Assembly (NCBI GenBank): GCA_016710335.1
Contig: JADJXQ010000002.1
Location: 456,787-520,786, forward strand
Reading direction: 5' to 3'
From: Rhodospirillales bacterium
GTDB lineage: Bacteria; Pseudomonadota; Alphaproteobacteria; Rhodospirillales; Defluviicoccaceae
DNA: 64,000 nt
The position numbers and the translations under genes are program-made. Shown here one piece after another: positions 28,201-36,875 of this stretch. A model generated the notes under the pieces. It was not told where the DNA came from and did no database searches. It worked only from the letters and a program-made list of their open reading frames with translations. Each line of letters starts with the position of its first letter. The stretch's first letter is position 1.

Positions 28201-29692
28201 TCAGTCTGAAATGGGTTGGCCCCTCCGCGAAGCCCACGCGCCCCTGCCCGGCAAGCTGCACCGCAGCCGCCGTCACCTTGACGGTTTGGATATCGATCGC
28301 CGTCGCCGCCTCGTTGAGAACGCTTTGCAAGGTAACGGTGACGGTGTCGCCAAGCAAAGCAGCGGCCGCCGGCGTTTCCGATGTCACCCCGGTGGCGACG
28401 ACGTCCACATTCACGATGCGAGAACCCGGGTCCTCGCCATCGCTCTCCCCGACTTCCGGCGCGACACGTGCATCCACGGTGAAGGCGCCAGCCGCCAGTC
28501 CCGGCGCGGTCAGGGCGCCGATGCGCCCCTGAACGGTGACATCCGGGTCGGACACGTCGCCGGCAACGTCAGCCTCGATGTCCAGGCTCTTGATGGCGGC
28601 GGAACCGAGCAGCGCTGACAGCCGCTCCGGCGCGATGGCTTCGAGCGAGATGTGGGCGCCGATCTCCTCGGAATCGAGATCGAGCCGCCCGCCGCCGGTC
28701 AAGGCGAGGGCGACCATCTCGATGTCGAGGGCTTCGAGGTGGAACACGCGCGTATCCTGGTAGCGCGCCGCGAAATCGAACGACACCGCATCGCCGACGA
28801 GGGGCCGCACGGGATCCTGGAGCAGATCGTCAACGTCGGCGGAACCGGTCAGACGGACGCGAAGGTCCTCGGCCTTGGCGATGCCGATGTCGGCGTTGAC
28901 GGCGAACAGGTTTTCGCCGCTGGCTGCAAGCTTTCCCTGCCAGCCGGAAATGGGCCCGTCCCCTTTGAGGCTGAGGGCGAACGGCGGATACGGCCGCAGG
29001 CCGGCGAGCCGCATCACCAGCCCGCCGGCGGGCTCCTGCGCCTCGACATTGACCGTAAGCTGCTCCGTCGATGGGTCGAACGCGCCCGCGACGTCGACGG
29101 TGATGCCGCCGCCGGCATCGGTGCGCCGCACCGCGAGGTCCGTGCGGATCACGCCGTCGCGGGGCGCGGCCAGCGTTCCCTCCGCCTGCAGGGTCATGCG
29201 TTCGCCGGCGAGCGCTTTGCCAAGGGTGAGGTCGGCGATCTCCAGCGTGTCGACACGGACGGAGACCGGCAGCGACGGCATTGCGAAGCCGGTTTCCTCG
29301 GATTCCGGTTCCTCCGGCTCATCGACAACGACCGGAGCGCGCACCACGTCGATGCCGCTGGCTTGGAGCGCCGTGACATGGAGCTGCCGGGAGAACAACG
29401 CCCACGGTTTCCAGGTCAGGAGCATCCTCTCGGCAGAGAGCCAGACGCCGTCGCGATCCCGCATCTCCACATCCGCAAGGGCCAGGCGCGCGGGCAAGCC
29501 GGCCCCGATTTCACCGATCGAGATTTCGCTGACACCGGGGGTGCTGCCAAGGTCCGACACCAGCCCTGCCAAAGCCTCTCGCCCCGAGGGCGACTGTACG
29601 TAGAAATATCCGCCGATCAGGGCGCCGGCGACGAGCAGAACGAGGACGCCAAAGATGATGCCGGCAATGCGCAGGACGCGAAGTGCGCGCAC
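25214..29692 (-). pseudogene. tamB: Translocation and assembly module subunit TamB, interrupted by an in-frame amber codon
   Basis: TamB is an inner-membrane-anchored periplasmic protein that, with TamA, helps deliver outer-membrane proteins or lipids. It starts at a GTG (29692) one base after the tamA stop and begins with a membrane anchor (IIFGVLVLLVAGALIGGYFY). The C-terminal DUF490 domain ends in a beta-barrel-like strand (EFIGLKWQWDY). At 26672-26674 a TAG splits the gene. The codons after it remain in the same frame (DLPPLAAR then the Met at 26647), so a single base change accounts for the break. Without it the protein has about 1490 residues, as expected. It may be a true nonsense mutation, a suppressed stop or a sequencing error. 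A 24-bp tandem repeat lies in the middle. Confidence 0.85.
28035..28130. repeat. 24-bp tandem repeat, four copies, within tamB
   Basis: Four adjacent units of 24 bases carry the core GTCGCCATCGACGGA with small differences in the last bases. They encode an eight-residue repeat (SVDGDLDS-like) in the beta-helical middle of TamB. The unit length fits the frame, so expansions would lengthen the periplasmic rod without disrupting it. Confidence 0.93.
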
Positions 29693-29693
29693 C

Positions 29694-31619
29694 TCAGAAA
29701 GCCTGGCCGATGCTGAAGTAGAACTGGAATGAGTCGTCGACACCGTCCCGGCGGTTGATGGGAAAGGCCACGTCGAACCTGAGGGGCCCGACGCCGGTGT
29801 AATAGCGGAGCCCGAGGCCGGCTGCCCACAGCACGGGGTCGGAAAAGTCCGGCAGGACGGAGTCATAGACGTTGCCGCCGTCGACGAACGGCACCACACC
29901 GATGTCGCCCCATACCCGCGCGCGCAACTCGGCGCTGAACACCAGCTTGGAGCGGCCGCCGACCGGGTCATCGTCGGCATCCAGCGGCCCCACGGTCTGG
30001 AACGCATAGCCGCGAACCGAGCCGCCACCGCCAGCATAGAGGCGCTTGTTGGCGGGAATGTCCTCGGTTTCTTCGCCGACGATCGAGCCCAGCCGCAACC
30101 TCCCGGCAAGGACATAGCGCCGATCGGCGTCTATCGGGTAGTAGCCTCGCACGGTCCCCTCGGCGACGTTGAACAGCAACGATTTCTCCGAAGACGTGCC
30201 GGTGTAGGGCGTTACCGCCAGATCCAGGTTAATGCCCTCGGTCGGATTGAACTCGTCATCGGATCCCTGGTAGCGCACGCTGGCGGGCACGCCGAACAAT
30301 AAACTCTCGGTACGATCGTCGTTGTCGGTCAAATCACTGTAGTCGATGCTGCCCGCGAGCGACGCCGACCATCGCTCCGACAACGGCCACTCGAGCCCCG
30401 AGGTCGCATTCGCTTCAAGCCCGTCGAAGGCATCCGTGGCGTTGTTCCTGAACAGGGCCTCGGCGAAGAAGTTGCGGTCTTCCCTGCCCAGGTTGGGGCG
30501 GACAAAGGAAATCGAGCCCTCTTGCTGCAAAGGGTCGCCACCCAGCGAAACCTCCAGGTCCTCGTCGCGCCCCAACAGGTTGCGGTGGCGCCAGAACACC
30601 TTCGCGCCCGGTCCGCGGTCGGTGGAATACCCGACGCCGAAGCCGATGGACCGCGGCTTGCCTTCCTGCACCTGGAGCGTCGCGTCCAGTTCTCCGGCGG
30701 CGTTGAGCTGCTGCGGATAGTCGATCGCGACGCTGTCGAACAAGCCGGTCTTGACCAGGTCGGACCGTAGATCCGCGACCTTCCGTTCGCTGTAGGGTTC
30801 GCCCTCCTTCCACGGGATCCACTGGCGGACGTAATCCTCTTCGACGCGCTCCAGACCTTCGACTGAGGTTGTCCCGAACGCCGCGCGCGGTCCGGGATCG
30901 ATGACCACGTCGACCGCCACCGTCTTCGCGCCATGATCGACCACCACCCTGCGGTCGACCTGCTTGGCGAACGGGTGGGCCTCGTCCTGAAGCCGATCGA
31001 TGGCCCGCCCTTCCGCCGCAACGATCGCCGCGCCCCGGGCCTGATCGCCGATCGCGAGCCCAAGGTCCTCAAGCGGCGGAACTTGCGGAGCGCCGGCTGC
31101 GGCTCCGGCATCGCCGCTCTCTGCATAGCGCATGTCATACGACGCGAGGGTATAGGGCGGGCCGGATGTGACGGTGATGGTGATCTGGGCCGGCGTCTTC
31201 TCGGTGTTCAGGTCGTACGCGACATCGCCTGAGTAGTAGCCTTCCGAGCGCAGAACCGTGTTGAACCGTTCGACGTCGCCTTCAATGCGGCGCACCAGCC
31301 CGGCTCGAATCGGCGGTGGCTTGTCCTTCAGGGAGTTGAGCAGAGCGCTTTTCTCGAGCGTGCTCTTCAAGCCGCTGTTGTCGTCGACGCCCTTTATGTC
31401 CACCGTATAGTCAATGCCATCGGCTTGCGGAGGCTCTTCGATGCCGCCGTCTTTGTCGTCATCCTCCAAGCCGAAAAGCTTGCCAAGGCCGAGAAACGCG
31501 ACCGACGCATCCTCGGCGCGCACGACCGCCGAAGCGGCCACCAGCAATAAAGCAACGGCGATGAGTACACCGGCCTGACGGGCGGCCACGCTTCCCGCGA
31601 GTGTCCAGGCCTGTCGCAT
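29694..31619 (-). CDS. tamA: Autotransporter assembly complex protein TamA (BamA/Omp85 family)
   Basis: This is an outer-membrane Omp85 protein of 641 residues. A signal peptide (about residues 10-35, AVALLLVAASAVVRAED) is followed by POTRA domains and a C-terminal 16-strand barrel that ends in Phe (FYFSIGQAF). Barrel motifs such as GFGVGYSTDRGPG, GGSVRGYAFQTVGP and LRYYTGVGPLRFDVA can be seen. I chose the ATG at 31619 because GGGAGG lies eight bases upstream. It precedes tamB by one base, the usual tamA-tamB operon. Confidence 0.93.
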   Translation of the reverse strand: MRQAWTLAGSVAARQAGVLIAVALLLVAASAVVRAEDASVAFLGLGKLFGLEDDDKDGGIEEPPQADGIDYTVDIKGVDDNSGLKSTLEKSALLNSLKDKPPPIRAGLVRRIEGDVERFNTVLRSEGYYSGDVAYDLNTEKTPAQITITVTSGPPYTLASYDMRYAESGDAGAAAGAPQVPPLEDLGLAIGDQARGAAIVAAEGRAIDRLQDEAHPFAKQVDRRVVVDHGAKTVAVDVVIDPGPRAAFGTTSVEGLERVEEDYVRQWIPWKEGEPYSERKVADLRSDLVKTGLFDSVAIDYPQQLNAAGELDATLQVQEGKPRSIGFGVGYSTDRGPGAKVFWRHRNLLGRDEDLEVSLGGDPLQQEGSISFVRPNLGREDRNFFAEALFRNNATDAFDGLEANATSGLEWPLSERWSASLAGSIDYSDLTDNDDRTESLLFGVPASVRYQGSDDEFNPTEGINLDLAVTPYTGTSSEKSLLFNVAEGTVRGYYPIDADRRYVLAGRLRLGSIVGEETEDIPANKRLYAGGGGSVRGYAFQTVGPLDADDDPVGGRSKLVFSAELRARVWGDIGVVPFVDGGNVYDSVLPDFSDPVLWAAGLGLRYYTGVGPLRFDVAFPINRRDGVDDSFQFYFSIGQAF

Positions 31620-31786
31620 GATTCGGACCTCCCACATCACCCAGACTCCGCGGATGTGGCTGCGATATAGGTCCCACGCGGGCGGTTGTCCCTGCTCCCA
31701 TCCTGTCGCTTATTTTGGAGTCCGCCATTCTTTTCGCAAGGCTCCACATCGGCCCTGCTGCTTCTGCCGCATCGCGGGTACGACAC

Positions 31787-32644
31787 CTATCGGACGGGAA
31801 TGCCGTTCAGGATATAGAGGGCGACGAGAAGCTCGCTCGGGTTGGCTTCGCCAAAGTACTTGCTGTAGAGCTTCCACACCTCCCCGGATCGATACAATTC
31901 GGAGAGCGCCCGGTCGGCGGCGAGCCGGAAGGCGGTGTCGCCTTTGCGCACCACCAACGCATAAGGCTCATAAGAGTAGAACCGCCCGGAGAGTTGGTAC
32001 TGGGAAGGATCGGGGAAGGTCTTTGCCAGCCCCAGCAACAGGATGCGGTCCGCGAAGTAGGCCTGGATTTGATTGTTCTTGAGCGCTTCGATGCCCTCAT
32101 CATGGCTTGCGAATGACTTGACCTCGGCGTCAACGGCGGTCGCTTTGAGCGCGGCCGTCAGTCCCTCCTCGGTCGTCGTCCCCTTCAGAACCCCGACCGT
32201 CTTGCCGGCGACATCCGCAATATCGTTGATGCCTGAGTCTTTTCCCGTCAACATTTCGGCGCCGGTCACGAAGGTGGCGAGAGTGAAGTCGACCTGTTCG
32301 CGTCGCTCCAGCGTGTGGGTGCTGGAACTGCATTCGATGTCCACATCGCCGCTTGCCACCATCGCGATGCGATCGGCCGACGGTACCGGCTTGTACTGGA
32401 TGTCGAGCGTTTCGAGGCCAGTGGCGCGCTTTACCTCGTCGGCGATCTTCCGGCACAGATCGACACTGTAGCCCGTCGGTTGCCCGTCGTCGCCCTTATA
32501 GGAGAACGGCCGCGCATCGTCGCGGTAGCCGATCACCATCGTCCCGCGCTTCTTGATTTCGCTCAACGTATCCGGCGTGTCCTGCGCGACCGCAGCCCCG
32601 GTAACAAGCAACGCCGATGCCAACAAAAAGCCAGTGATCCTCAC
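31787..32644 (-). CDS. Periplasmic amino-acid-type solute-binding protein (ABC transporter, family 3)
   Basis: This 285-residue protein has a signal peptide (ITGFLLASALLVTGAAVAQD) and a type II periplasmic binding fold: KKRGTMVIGYRDDARPFSY, GYSVDLCRKIADEV, DIECSSSTHTLERREQVDFT and GKTVGVLKGTTTE. The family transports glutamate, aspartate or other polar amino acids (GltI-like). I chose the GTG at 32644 because GAGGAGGGAAC sits next to it. No permease or ATPase gene is adjacent, so it is an orphan binding protein in this window and may serve a remote transporter or a sensor. Confidence 0.88.
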   Translation of the reverse strand: MRITGFLLASALLVTGAAVAQDTPDTLSEIKKRGTMVIGYRDDARPFSYKGDDGQPTGYSVDLCRKIADEVKRATGLETLDIQYKPVPSADRIAMVASGDVDIECSSSTHTLERREQVDFTLATFVTGAEMLTGKDSGINDIADVAGKTVGVLKGTTTEEGLTAALKATAVDAEVKSFASHDEGIEALKNNQIQAYFADRILLLGLAKTFPDPSQYQLSGRFYSYEPYALVVRKGDTAFRLAADRALSELYRSGEVWKLYSKYFGEANPSELLVALYILNGIPVR

Positions 32645-33261
32645 CGTTCCCTCCTCGCCCCGCGGACAACCTCGATTTCCGGCACAGTAGGTGGTGACAG
32701 ACCGCGGTTCAAGCGCCGTCCCGACTGGCGGGCGGGCCGTGGGCGCGTCGAATGCGAGCCCGGACACCCGCGGACGGTAGGCGTGCGAGCCACCAATAAG
32801 GGATTAAATAATCCTACTGCACCTTTTAAGTGCAGAAAGCGTTTTTTTCTGTTCCGAAACATTTTCATGCGTCTCGATCTTGCATACCCTAACCCAAATG
32901 GGTATGTTTGACGCTGATTGCTGGGGCGGCGTCGCGTTCTTGACAAGGATTGCGCCGCAACAACTATCGAGCGTACCAGCAGTAGCAGGTTGTGCTTGAG
33001 GCCGGGTCGCAACAACGTTGTAGACTGGGACTTTGTAAACAACATTACGGTGCGATGACCCGGCTTGATAAGCACGAAACTGTTCACCGGCTGGCCACAA
33101 AAAACCGGGCAGCCGGAAGCGACTAATGAAGCATCACCGCAGCGTCCGTGACAGGAGCCGCGACAACTGCGGGCGATGCGCCGTTCGATCATCGAGATTG
33201 ATGCGTCTGTGGGGAGTAGGGCGCAGATACGGTGAACCTTCCAGAGGGATAGGAGATCCTC
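32645..33261. other. Hairpin-rich intergenic region
   Basis: About 617 bases lack a credible long coding frame but contain five inverted repeats: GGATT/AATCC at 32801-32814; CTGCAC/GTGCAG at 32817-32835, followed by seven T at 32842-32848; CATACCC/GGGTATG at 32883-32906; a long imperfect pair at about 32991-33022 and 33034-33076; and CCGGCTG/CAGCCGG at 33087-33116. The AT content is above that of the neighbourhood. It could hold one or more small RNAs, the promoters of the divergent genes, or a mobile-element remnant. Confidence 0.55.
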
Positions 33262-33501
33262 ATGAGCAAGCAACCTACACTGACGCAGTTGTCCGAACAC
33301 AACCCCGACTTCCAGTTCTTCCCGGGATCACTCGCTTCCGCAGATACTGAGCATTCGTCAGGCGCCGTTCACGGGGCGTATCAGGCGGGACTGCATTACG
33401 TAGCCGCGGACTTGTCGGAACTGGCTCGGTTCGCGCCGCCGAATAAATCCAAGGCGATCATGGCCATCGTGCGTCTCGTTCGGGCGGTGGCGGATAACTG
33501 A
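33262..33501 (+). CDS. Small hypothetical protein, 79 residues
   Basis: I do not recognise this protein. It is soluble, starts MSKQPTLTQLSEHNPDFQFF, and has a likely helical C-terminus (KSKAIMAIVRLVRAVADN). It is probably a real gene. AGGAGA lies seven bases before the ATG, and a rho-independent-type terminator begins exactly at its stop codon, so it looks monocistronic. No cysteine pairs, zinc site or signal peptide are seen. It sits just after the hairpin-rich non-coding region. Confidence 0.6.
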   Translation: MSKQPTLTQLSEHNPDFQFFPGSLASADTEHSSGAVHGAYQAGLHYVAADLSELARFAPPNKSKAIMAIVRLVRAVADN

Positions 33502-33530
33502 ACGGCGTCCGAGCCGTTTGTTCTTTCTGC
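33501..33530 (+). terminator. Rho-independent terminator after the 79-residue gene
   Basis: AACGGC (33501-33506) pairs with GCCGTT (33513-33518) around a six-base loop, and the stem is followed by a T-rich tail (TGTTCTTTCTGCTTTT). The stem starts on the last base of the TGA stop. Confidence 0.7.
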
Positions 33531-33731
33531 TTTTCCGCCGATGGCTCGAGACCGCGTGCCCGAAACAGGAGGTCCCTGCTGCGCCGGATGCCGGCGGAGC
33601 AGGGTGTCCCCCTGTAACCGGGCCTGCAGCGCCCTGATATCGGATTTGATCTCGCCGGCGCGCCGCCCCACATGAAGCTGAGGTGGCGCGCCGAACGGCG
33701 CCACGTGGAAATCCAGTTGAAGGCCTGCATC

Positions 33732-34396
33732 ATGTGGTTCTCACTCAACAAGCAGATAGACATGCCGGACGCGTCCACTGCGCTCCCCGGTCGCCACACG
33801 CCGCTGCCCATCCCTGCCCGGCACCACGTTCTCGGCTCTCCGCTGACCCCGCCGTTTCCGGAGACGATGGAGCAGGCGGTGCTCGGCGCTGGGTGCTTTG
33901 GGGCGCGGAGAAGCTTTTCTGGCAGGCTCCCGGCGCCTACACGACAGCGGTCGGCTACGCTGGCGGGTTCACCCCGAACCCGACCTATGAGGAAGTGTGC
34001 TCCGGTCGCACCGGACACGCAGAGGTGGTCCTGGTCGTTTTCGATCCGGCGGTGATGGGGTTCGAGACGCTTCTGAAGACGTTCTGGGAGATGCACGACC
34101 CGACCCAAGGCATGCGCCAGGGCAACGATATCGGATCCCAGTACCGATCCGTCATCCATGTGTTCTCCGAGCATCAGAGAAACGTGGCTGAAGCGTCGCG
34201 CGCCGCCTACCAGAACCGACTGGCGGCCGCGGGATATGACGCGATCACCACTGAGATCTGCGACGCGCCCCCGTTCTACTACGCAGAAGCCCATCATCAG
34301 CAGTACCTGGCCAAGAACCCCCGCGGCTACTGCGGCCATGGCGGCACCGGCGTATCGTGTCCGCTGCCCGAGACGACGCCGGCTGAGGCTCACTAG
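33732..34396 (+). CDS. msrA: Peptide methionine sulfoxide reductase MsrA, frameshifted at its active site
   Basis: MsrA reduces methionine-S-sulfoxide in proteins. The N-terminal frame runs from the Met at 33732 (MWFSLNKQIDMPDAS) to LGAGCF, and the C-terminal frame resumes WGAEKLFWQAPGAYTTAVGY and continues to the stop at 34396 with GHAEVVLVVFDP, DPTQGMRQGNDIGSQYRS and GYCGHGGTGVSC. The catalytic motif is GCFWG. The break lies within it, at TGCTTTGGGG (33894-33904), where one T is missing, so the nucleophilic Cys is in one frame and the Trp-Gly in the other. With one added T the protein has about 221 residues, the normal size. A homopolymer junction makes a base-calling error plausible. Confidence 0.88.
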
Positions 34397-34508
34397 TGCA
34401 GCGGTGCAGTCAAAGAATGCACCGTTGCTGCACGCGACTCTTGATTCTCGTGCACACTCAGACCCATTCGACTGAATCATCCGAATGGGTCCGTGCACTA
34501 GTGCAGCG
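34394..34508. repeat. Structured intergenic repeat element with two hairpins and terminal direct repeats
   Basis: The 12-base word ACTAGTGCAGCG occurs at 34394-34405 and again at 34497-34508, bracketing the element. The first hairpin pairs GTGCAGCGGTGCA (34397-34409) with TGCACCGTTGCTGCAC (34418-34433), with a two-base bulge. The second is a perfect 10-bp stem GACCCATTCG/CGAATGGGTC (34461-34470 with 34482-34491, loop 11), extended by TGCAC/GTGCA. It follows msrA by a few bases and has no T-run, so it looks more like a REP/BIME-type unit than a simple terminator. Confidence 0.6.
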
Positions 34509-34683
34509 ATCCATTCCGGTGCACCAGGCACGGACGGACTCTCGCCCTCCGATACGATCATAGACCCGGGATCGGTTTGATGCCGCCGTCGCGACCGTTT
34601 ATTGTTCCGCGCGGGCCCGGCCGGGCGGCGAGACAGTAGTCGGCTTCGGCCGTTCCCACGTCCCGTAAGGCGGGAGGGAGCGG

Positions 34684-35925
34684 ATGGTTGCCCTGAGGGA
34701 CGTTCACTACGGCTGGGTCGTGGTCGCAGCCGGCACCTTGGCCGTGTTCGCCTGCATCGGCATCGGCCGCTTCGCGCTCGGAATGTTGCTGCCGCCGATG
34801 GGCGCCGACCTCGGGCTCACCTATGCCGAGATGGGGTTCGTCAGTTCCGGCAACCTCGTCGGGTACACCATTGCGGTGATGGCCGCAGGGTGGCTGTCGC
34901 GCCGGTTCGGCTCGCGGCTTCTTATCGTCGTCGGCTTGGTGACGGTCGCGGCATCGATGATGGCGATCAGCCTGACGCATGGTTTTCAGGGGCTCCTGCC
35001 GCTGTACGTGATCACCGGCCTCGGCAGCGGCGCCGCCAACGTGCCGGTGATGGCGCTGGTATCCTTCTGGTTCGCCCGTCGCCATCGCGGCAAGGCCGCC
35101 GGGCTGATCGTTTCGGGCAATGGTTTCGCGATCATCCTGTCGGGCGCTCTGGTGCCGGCGTTCGCTGCCGGCGGGGCGAGCGATGGCTGGCGCGGCGCCT
35201 GGCTGGCGCTCGGCGCCATCGTTCTTGCCGTCGCCGCGGTGTGCTGGCTTCTGGTGCGCCATCGGCCGGAAGAACATGACCTCGCGCCATTTGGCGGCGC
35301 TGACCGTGGCGCGCACGCCGCTGGTGCGGGCGGCGACGCCGAAGCGGACCGGCGCGCCGGCGCGCTGCGGCGACGGACCCTCGCCCACCTCGGCGCCATC
35401 TATTTTCTGTTCGGGGCGTCATACGTTATATACGCGACGTTCATCGTCACCAGCCTGATCGATGACCACGGCTTTCCGGATGCGACGGCGGGAGCCTTCT
35501 GGTCCTGGCTCGGGATCTTGAGCCTAGTGTCAGGCCCGGTGTTCGGGTCTTTGTCGGACATCATCGGGCGCCGCGCCGGGCTCATGGTGGTGTTCGCGTT
35601 GCACATGGCGGCCTATGGGCTCGCCAGCGCGCCGCTGTCGGATGCGTTCCTGTTTCTGTCCATAGCCTTGTTCGGCATCGCCGCCTGGAGCATCCCGTCA
35701 ATCATGGCGGCCGCGGTCGGCGACTACATGGGGGCGGATCACGCCGCCGCCGGCTTTGGCACGATAACGGTGGTATTCGGCATCGGACAGATCGTTGGCC
35801 CAGCCATTGCCGGACTGGCGGCCGACGCCGCCGGCGGATTTGCCGTCAGCTTTGCTTTGGCGGCGGCACTGGCGGCCGTCGCCATCGTGCTCTCGGGCTT
35901 TCTCCACCAGCCGCCGCCGTCCTGA
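34684..35925 (+). CDS. MFS transporter (YbfB/YjiJ-like)
   Basis: This 413-residue protein has about twelve hydrophobic helices, starting HYGWVVVAAGTLAVFACIGI. The family-type signature GRFALGMLLPPMGADLGLTYAEMGFVSS is near residues 30-55 (quoted here by GRFALGMLLPPMGADLGL), and the loop motif RRFGSRLLIVVG follows. A large cytoplasmic loop in the middle (about residues 195-230) is low-complexity and charged. It would act in the inner membrane by proton-coupled transport; the substrate is unknown. AGGCGGGAGGGAGC provides the ribosome-binding site. It has no regulator or enzyme next to it. Confidence 0.85.
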   Translation: MVALRDVHYGWVVVAAGTLAVFACIGIGRFALGMLLPPMGADLGLTYAEMGFVSSGNLVGYTIAVMAAGWLSRRFGSRLLIVVGLVTVAASMMAISLTHGFQGLLPLYVITGLGSGAANVPVMALVSFWFARRHRGKAAGLIVSGNGFAIILSGALVPAFAAGGASDGWRGAWLALGAIVLAVAAVCWLLVRHRPEEHDLAPFGGADRGAHAAGAGGDAEADRRAGALRRRTLAHLGAIYFLFGASYVIYATFIVTSLIDDHGFPDATAGAFWSWLGILSLVSGPVFGSLSDIIGRRAGLMVVFALHMAAYGLASAPLSDAFLFLSIALFGIAAWSIPSIMAAAVGDYMGADHAAAGFGTITVVFGIGQIVGPAIAGLAADAAGGFAVSFALAAALAAVAIVLSGFLHQPPPS

Positions 35926-36116
35926 CCGGATGCAGAAACCGGCCCGCGGCCGAAGGTTGCGCTTGCGTCGCACGCCGTCAGCGGCAAAGATCAACATGAT
36001 GTACCCTGCTGCTTCCAACCATGTGATGGAAGAGGAGCGGGACACGGACGATGGTTGGCTTATAGGGGTCGGTGACGCACGAAAGCGCGGCACCATGGGT
36101 AATCAGGGAGAGAATA

Positions 36117-36494
36117 ATGCGCTTGCTGCTTGCTGCTGCTCTCGGGATGATGTTGCTGACGCTCGACGCGGAGGCGGCCTCGCCCGAAAACTTCACGGTC
36201 GACACGGCCGAGGATCTGGTCGCGCTGTGCAGCGCGGATCCGTCCAACCCCAACTACGTGGCGGCGATCCACTTTTGTCACGGCTTCGGCTCCGGCGGTT
36301 ATCACTACTATAAAATAGAAGCCCTGGCCAATCCCGAGCGCGAATTCGTGTGCTTCAAGGAGCCGTTCCCGACGCGGACGGCCGTCATCGAAAACTTTGT
36401 CAAGTGGGCGAAGAAGCATCCCCAGTACATGGAGAACGAAGCGATGGATGTTCTCTTCCGTTATCTGGCGGAGACTTATCCTTGCGCGAAATGA
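36117..36494 (+). CDS. Rap1a/Tai-like secreted protein
   Basis: This 125-residue protein has a signal peptide (LLLAAALGMMLLTLDAEAAS). The mature part has four cysteines: VALCSADPSN, IHFCHGFGSG, EFVCFKEPFP and TYPCAK. This spacing and the helical middle (TRTAVIENFVKWAKKHPQ, then LFRYLAETYP) resemble Rap1a/Tai immunity proteins, which neutralise amidase effectors of type VI secretion in the periplasm. No effector or type VI gene is nearby, so the immunity role is only suggested by the fold. I chose the ATG at 36117 because GGGAGAGAA lies upstream. The stop lies in a 16-base word repeated 23 bases downstream. Confidence 0.7.
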   Translation: MRLLLAAALGMMLLTLDAEAASPENFTVDTAEDLVALCSADPSNPNYVAAIHFCHGFGSGGYHYYKIEALANPEREFVCFKEPFPTRTAVIENFVKWAKKHPQYMENEAMDVLFRYLAETYPCAK

Positions 36495-36517
36495 CTTTTA
36501 ATCCTTGCGCGAAATGA
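36479..36517. repeat. 16-base direct repeat around the stop codon of the Rap1a/Tai-like gene
   Basis: TCCTTGCGCGAAATGA occurs at 36479-36494, where it forms the last codons and the TGA, and again at 36502-36517 in the spacer. It looks like a local 23-base duplication that copied the gene end into the leader of the next gene. Confidence 0.85.
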
Positions 36518-36537
36518 ATAAGGTCAGGGCAGAAACG

Positions 36538-36816
36538 ATGAACATCAGATTGCGGCTTGGCGCCGCTGTGGTCGCACTCCCGCTTCTCGCGGGATGCGCA
36601 GACATGACCGATACCCAGCAGCGGACGCTGACGGGTGGGGCCGGTGGGGCGGCCGGCGGAGCCGTCATCGGCGCTTTGGCCGGCAACGCGGCGATGGGCG
36701 CAGCGATCGGCGGCGCGGCTGGGCTGGCCGGCGGCTTTTTGTGGGACCAGCACAAGCAGACGGAAGAAAGAGCCTTTCGCCAAGGCTATGAGACCGGCAG
36801 GAAACAGGGCGGATGA
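36538..36816 (+). CDS. Glycine-zipper lipoprotein
   Basis: This 92-residue protein has a signal sequence (AAVVALPLLAGC) with lipobox LLAGC, followed by a glycine-zipper segment (GGAGGAAGGAVIGALAGNAA then GAAIGGAAGLAGG) and a charged tail (QGYETGRKQGG). It resembles small outer-membrane-associated lipoproteins with a glycine-zipper (OmpA/SlyB-like) helix hairpin. I chose the Met at 36538, right before the signal. It lies 43 bases after the Rap1a/Tai-like gene and is probably co-transcribed. Its function is unknown. Confidence 0.8.
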   Translation: MNIRLRLGAAVVALPLLAGCADMTDTQQRTLTGGAGGAAGGAVIGALAGNAAMGAAIGGAAGLAGGFLWDQHKQTEERAFRQGYETGRKQGG

Positions 36817-36846
36817 GCTTCTGGCGTTTTCTTGCGCCGGTTGACC

Positions 36847-36869
36847 TCACCCGCTGCGAGCGAGGGTGA
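36847..36869. terminator. Hairpin between the convergent lipoprotein and thiD genes
   Basis: TCACCC (36847-36852) pairs with GGGTGA (36864-36869), and inside it GCT pairs with AGC. It lies between two convergent 3' ends, so it may terminate both directions. No T-run follows on either strand. Confidence 0.45.
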
Positions 36870-36875
36870 ATTCCT

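Noticed and set aside
26435..28618. A 727-codon plus-strand frame over tamB
   Set aside because: It is antisense to a clear TamB sequence and is low-complexity Arg/Gly/His protein without a domain.
32817..32848. Rho-independent terminator on the plus strand
   Set aside because: The stem plus T-run looks right, but no plus-strand gene ends upstream of it and the T-run starts six bases after the stem, so I list it only as part of the hairpin-rich region.
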